A stretch of 64,000 nucleotides of DNA from Vibrio penaeicida (lineage in GTDB: Bacteria; Pseudomonadota; Gammaproteobacteria; Enterobacterales; Vibrionaceae): positions 31,617 to 95,616 of the forward strand of contig NZ_BFAQ01000042.1 in assembly GCF_002933855.1 (NCBI RefSeq). The letters run 5' to 3'. The notes beneath the pieces are model-generated. The model was not told the origin of the DNA and ran no database searches. It saw only the letters and a program-made list of their open reading frames with translations. Both the position numbers and the translations under genes were made by a program. Positions 60,936 to 64,000 of this stretch are shown one piece after another (positions within the stretch are counted from its first letter, which is position 1; every line of letters begins with the position of its first letter).

Positions 60936-61112
60936 GTGTTCGAAATTGAAGGAATTTGTGATTGGTGTAAAAGACCAAGCTATCTAACTCGCCATAATTA
61001 TGTCGATGGTAAATATCATCACTCTTGCGAGAAATGTAATGACTTGGCAAAGCTAGATGTTCGTCAGTTTAACTTGGCTGAACAACAATTGAGAGACCAA
61101 CGCGAAGAGTAA
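60936..61112 (+). CDS. 58-residue zinc-ribbon protein
   Basis: The GTG at 60936 has a GGGGGA ribosome site. The peptide starts MFEIEGICDWCKRPSYLTRH and has two CxxC pairs (Cys8/Cys11 and Cys31/Cys34) that form a treble-clef or zinc-ribbon-like site, then an acidic helical tail ending QLRDQREE. It is short enough to be missed by length cut-offs. A terminator follows at 61144. The function may be nucleic-acid or protein binding. The structured leader suggests post-transcriptional control. Confidence 0.7.
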   Translation: MFEIEGICDWCKRPSYLTRHNYVDGKYHHSCEKCNDLAKLDVRQFNLAEQQLRDQREE

Positions 61113-61143
61113 TTCCATTAGCACACCAGTATAGCCAATATAG

Positions 61144-61169
61144 AAAGCGCCTTTATATGGCGCTTTTTT
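61144..61169 (+). terminator. Rho-independent terminator of the zinc-ribbon gene
   Basis: AAAGCGCC/GGCGCTTT stem with a 7-base loop, then TTT. Confidence 0.9.
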
Positions 61170-61386
61170 CATTTTTGCTTGCCAATACTTCAAATCAAAA
61201 AAGCGTCACTACTGTACAACACTGTATAGAGTACAGAGGCACCATCACAACAACCTCCTAACCTGTTTATTTACACAGTGCCGCAACTTTCTAAATATTA
61301 TTTATATATCAACAACTTAAATTAAATTCAGAATATAAAATCAAAAAAACATTAAAAACATGCTTGCTAAATAACCAAAACAACAT

Positions 61387-61406
61387 TACTGTTAATCCAT
61401 ACAGTA
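61387..61406. promoter_or_regulatory. LexA box upstream of the sulA-like gene
   Basis: TACTGTTAATCCATACAGTA contains CTGT-N8-ACAG at the exact SOS spacing and ends 20 bases before the start codon. Confidence 0.8.
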
Positions 61407-61426
61407 TGTATAAGGAAACAGTAACC

Positions 61427-61861
61427 ATGTATGACTTACAGCGTGCCAAACGAAACCAACACACTTCACTTAACCGTTTTAATGCGTCGACTTTTGACAA
61501 AAGTTCTACCGAATCCGGATCTAACGTTGATCGATGTGCTGAACTTGCAAAGCTCTCACAAGGTTCAAAGTGGGTACTGTTAACGAACGAATGCCCAAAA
61601 CCACAGACATCGACATTAAAGCGCTATCAGATTAATGCTAAGCATTTACTTCAAATGATGCCATCAAGAAAGATGACCGAAAAGGAAGTGGTATTAAAGG
61701 CACTTCAATCAGGTAATGCCAGCGCTGTGATTGCAAGCAAGAGCATTTCCGCCATCGATCAAAAACACTTGCTACAACGTGCAGCTCAATTAAATTGCAC
61801 CTTACTTTTCACACACGATGCGTCGGAGCTTTTTCCTGTAGAAGGTTCATTAGTGCACTAA
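61427..61861 (+). CDS. sulA: SulA-like SOS cell-division inhibitor
   Basis: 144 residues from the ATG at 61427 (AAGGAA site); a longer upstream frame would run through the LexA box. The core WVLLTNECPKPQTSTLKRYQINAKHLLQMM and ALQSGNASAVIASKSI resembles SulA/RecA-fold division inhibitors that block FtsZ after DNA damage. The LexA box supports the call. Similarity is moderate, so another SulA-like role is possible. Confidence 0.75.
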   Translation: MYDLQRAKRNQHTSLNRFNASTFDKSSTESGSNVDRCAELAKLSQGSKWVLLTNECPKPQTSTLKRYQINAKHLLQMMPSRKMTEKEVVLKALQSGNASAVIASKSISAIDQKHLLQRAAQLNCTLLFTHDASELFPVEGSLVH

Positions 61862-61914
61862 TTCCTTCGTACTTATACTAGTGAAAATATCCATACTGTT
61901 CACATTCCACTGCC

Positions 61915-61938
61915 AGCCCCACTTTGGGGCTTTTCTTT
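61915..61938 (+). terminator. Rho-independent terminator of the sulA-like gene
   Basis: AGCCCCA-CTT-TGGGGCT followed by TTTCTTTTT. Confidence 0.85.
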
Positions 61939-62021
61939 TTATAATTGGCAGAGAAAATCTGTTTCAAAGCCCAGCTAAACGATTCTGCGCTGCCAAAATA
62001 GCCATACTGGTCTTTTCACTG

Positions 62022-62033
62022 GCAAACGTTTGC
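62022..62033. promoter_or_regulatory. PurR operator upstream of purC
   Basis: GCAAACGTTTGC is the PurR palindrome. A TATCAT -10 candidate lies about 30 bases downstream. The rest of the 389-base gap (61862-62250) shows no convincing gene. Confidence 0.8.
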
Positions 62034-62250
62034 TTTTTGTCTGGAACAGTAAAAAAGTTCTGGTATCATGCGCAACATCTGCACTTTTCGGAGTTGGCAT
62101 TACCACTCTGAGGTTAGTTTGGTCTCTCTCGTTTAACATCAGCGGCACAGTAGTCGCTGTCATTATTTCGGGCTTTCAAAATCTTTTAGAACAAACCAAA
62201 CTAACTCTTTGTGCCCTCTTTGACGTTTGAAATTAGATAGGAATGTCGCA

Positions 62251-63357
62251 ATGAGCTTAGCTGATCAAGTACTTGCCGTTAATGATGATCTCCCAATTCG
62301 TACTAACAAACCCGTTCATAGCGGTAAAGTTCGTTCGGTTTACTGGCTAACAGAAGAAGACAGCCAAAGACTGATCAAAGAAAAAGGGTATGACGTTTCA
62401 CCAGATGCACCTTTGGCAATTATGGTTATTAGCGACAGAATTTCAGCTTTTGACTGCATTTGGCATGGTGAAGGCGGTTTGAAAGGCGTACCTGGAAAAG
62501 GCGCCGCATTAAACGCCATCTCTAATCACTGGTTCAAGTTGTTCAAAGATAACGGCTTAGCGGACAGCCACATTCTCGATATTCCTCATCCATTTGTTTG
62601 GATAGTACAAAAAGCAAAACCCGTGATGATTGAGGCCATTTGTCGTAAGTACATAACTGGTTCAATGTGGCGTGCCTATGCAAATGGTGAACGCGAATTC
62701 TGTGGTATAGAGCTACCTGAGAACCTAGAAAAAGACAAAGCCCTTCCAGAACTGCTGATGACACCATCAACGAAAGGAATCCTGAAGGGAATCCCTGGTG
62801 TTCCTGAAGCCGACGATGTCAACATTACTCGAAAGAACATCGAAGAAAACTACGAAGCCTTCAATTTTACAAAAGCAGAAGATATCCCCCATTACGAGAA
62901 CCTGCTGAAAGAGGGATTCGAGGTAATCAGCAAAGCACTGGCGGATGTTGACCAAATTTTTGTTGATACTAAATTTGAATTTGGTTACGTCACCGATGCA
63001 TCTGGCACCGAGAAGCTGATTTACATGGACGAAGTAGGTACGCCAGATTCTTCACGCATTTGGGATGAATCTGAATACAATGAAGGTCGGATTGTCGAAA
63101 ATTCAAAAGAAGGCTTCAGACAGTTCTTATTAAACTATTTCCCTGAGCCCGACATTCTACTGAACAAAGAACGTATGGAAGAGCGTTTCGCGCTTGCAGA
63201 GAACAACGACCTGCCAGAGTCTGCTCTTATGGATATCTCCAAAACCTACATTGGCATTGCTGAAAAAATTACAGGCAAAGAAATCGTCCTAAGCAACAAC
63301 CCTAAACAAGAAATCATTAACGTTCTTCGTAGCCAGTACAACCTCATCGTCGATTAG
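62251..63357 (+). CDS. purC: Phosphoribosylaminoimidazole-succinocarboxamide synthase
   Basis: 368 residues from the ATG at 62251 (TAGGA site), the long PurC type typical of vibrios. Motifs: SGKVRSVYWLTEEDS, MVISDRISAFDCIW, CRKYITGSMWRAY and FVDTKFEFGYV. It joins CAIR with aspartate in purine synthesis, under PurR. Confidence 0.95.
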   Translation: MSLADQVLAVNDDLPIRTNKPVHSGKVRSVYWLTEEDSQRLIKEKGYDVSPDAPLAIMVISDRISAFDCIWHGEGGLKGVPGKGAALNAISNHWFKLFKDNGLADSHILDIPHPFVWIVQKAKPVMIEAICRKYITGSMWRAYANGEREFCGIELPENLEKDKALPELLMTPSTKGILKGIPGVPEADDVNITRKNIEENYEAFNFTKAEDIPHYENLLKEGFEVISKALADVDQIFVDTKFEFGYVTDASGTEKLIYMDEVGTPDSSRIWDESEYNEGRIVENSKEGFRQFLLNYFPEPDILLNKERMEERFALAENNDLPESALMDISKTYIGIAEKITGKEIVLSNNPKQEIINVLRSQYNLIVD

Positions 63358-63387
63358 TTCTAGGAAAACCAACTCGTTCATCTCTTT

Positions 63388-63418
63388 AAAGCCAGTTCAT
63401 CATTGAACTGGCTTTTTT
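63388..63418 (+). terminator. Rho-independent terminator of purC
   Basis: AAAGCCAGTTC/GAACTGGCTTT with a 6-base loop, then TTT. Confidence 0.92.
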
Positions 63419-63614
63419 ATTTACCTCTTCTCACTCTCCGCACATCCTAAGAAAGTGTGACAATGATCCTTCATTTGAACCGAAGTGCACTGTAAACGGA
63501 ACTAACCTCTCCTTACTGTATCGACTTATTGCATATTTGCAGCTAAATTCATGACCTTCAGCCAACCTCGTTCTAAGCAGAAGTTTTCTGCCTAATCGGG
63601 GATACTTTGCCGTA
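63419..63614. other. Intergenic stretch without a supported gene
   Basis: Between the purC terminator and the MITE-like element. Short open frames exist on the minus strand, but none has a convincing start or motif. Confidence 0.4.
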
Positions 63615-63776
63615 ATACCAATCACAGTAAGTAAGTGTTCATAAATAGCGAAGGAAAAACGCTTGAGAACAAGGCAAAAAATTTCGATAAGTAGTTATTC
63701 TACAATCATATTTTTTAACGCAGTTATTGAGTGTTTTAACAAGCTAGAATGAGTAATTACTTACTACGATTGGTAT
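63615..63776. mobile_element. MITE-like repeat with about 20-base imperfect terminal inverted repeats
   Basis: A 162-base element starting ATACCAATCACAGTAAGTAA and ending with the near-complement (..TTACTACGATTGGTAT), with two mismatches over about 20 bases. It has no coding potential. Highly similar elements are, to my knowledge, scattered in Vibrio and other marine gammaproteobacteria. No transposase is present here. Confidence 0.7.
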
Positions 63777-63983
63777 AACTACATAGGATTGGTTGTAAAT
63801 GATGCAGTTGTAGTAAGGATGTACTTCTAGGTCGTATTCACGCACTGTGTTTATTACATTGGAGCCAAGAAAGACATCATCGTTAAGGTCAGCAGTCCCT
63901 AGACATACTCCCCTTTTGTACATGGGAGACATATTGAGCTCATATCATTATACGATTTTAAGTATATTTTCAGCCTTGAAATC
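63777..63983. other. Intergenic stretch without a supported gene
   Basis: A 62-codon minus-strand frame (63744-63932) overlaps the MITE end and has no family motif; it is not called. Nothing else is seen. Confidence 0.35.
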
Positions 63984-64000
63984 TATACCCAAGTAACCTC
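63984..64000. repeat. Dispersed palindromic repeat, copy 3 (cut by the window end)
   Basis: TATACCCAAGTAACCTC, the left half of the element found at 20725 and 59551. Confidence 0.6.

Noticed and set aside
61222..61236. CTGTATAGAGTACAG as a second LexA box
   Set aside because: The spacer is 7 bases, not 8; the box at 61387 fits exactly.
61975..62230. Short frames on both strands upstream of purC
   Set aside because: They cover the PurR box and promoter, and have no motif or ribosome site.
63744..63932. 62-codon minus-strand frame
   Set aside because: Overlaps the MITE end and has no recognisable sequence or ribosome-site support.
1..64000. tRNA, rRNA, CRISPR arrays, prophage or insertion sequence with transposase
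   Set aside because: Looked for by eye on both strands and not found.

Overview
The window reads as a Vibrionaceae chromosome (Vibrio or a close relative). It has moderate GC, DUF3581, DUF3334 and DUF2786 proteins, a YdiJ-type dehydrogenase, a long-type PurC, and copies of small dispersed repeats that I associate with marine gammaproteobacteria. No rRNA, tRNA, CRISPR array, prophage or intact insertion sequence was seen. About 50 genes are supported, most of them in catabolic accessory clusters.

Region 1 (1-16.7 kb, almost all minus strand) is one long catabolic cluster. It is probably driven from a divergent promoter next to a TetR regulator at 16.1 kb. In transcription order it encodes a degenerate AMP-ligase-like protein, a branched-chain-type ABC importer (LivG, H, M, K, F types), a cytoplasmic GMC oxidoreductase with a small subunit, EtfB, EtfA, a membrane Fe-S/CCG-domain quinone reductase, acetoacetyl-CoA synthetase, a thiolase-fold protein without the catalytic Cys, a DUF35 partner and a MaoC-like hydratase cut by the window edge. 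The inferred flow is uptake of a carboxylic or isoprenoid-like substrate, alcohol oxidation with electrons passed through ETF to quinone, CoA-dependent cleavage, and acetoacetate recovery. The substrate is not identifiable from sequence. This is the best candidate for an undescribed metabolic system here.

Region 2 (16.8-19.8 kb) holds a YidD-family protein overlapping a GNAT acetyltransferase, and an ABC-F ATPase with a possible leader peptide.

Region 3 (19.9-34.2 kb) is a sugar-acid and amino-sugar island. It has an IclR regulator, an enolase-superfamily sugar-acid dehydratase, a 2,4-diketo-3-deoxy-L-fuconate hydrolase-like protein, an SDR, a mutarotase and a lactonase (a non-phosphorylative L-fucose-type route), a TRAP transporter, nagA and nagB, a ROK regulator, and the divergent genes uxuA and uxuB. 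Clear palindromic operator candidates lie in its divergent promoters.

Region 4 (34.5-43.9 kb) has an orphan lipoprotein and an alpha-glucoside module matching the Sinorhizobium aglEFGAK order, with a LacI regulator. Region 5 (44.1-50.7 kb) is the histidine-utilisation set hutC-hutI-hutG-hutU-hutH with HutC boxes.

Region 6 (50.8-64 kb) is mostly core Vibrio-type genes: DUF3581, a diguanylate cyclase, a GNAT, ydiJ, DUF3334, DUF2786, an OmpA-type lipoprotein, a Sel1-TM-J-domain protein, a 58-residue zinc-ribbon protein behind a strongly structured RNA leader, a LexA-controlled sulA-like gene, PurR-controlled purC, and a MITE-like repeat. The structured leader at 60.74-60.91 kb, with two mutually exclusive pairings, is the most striking non-coding signal.
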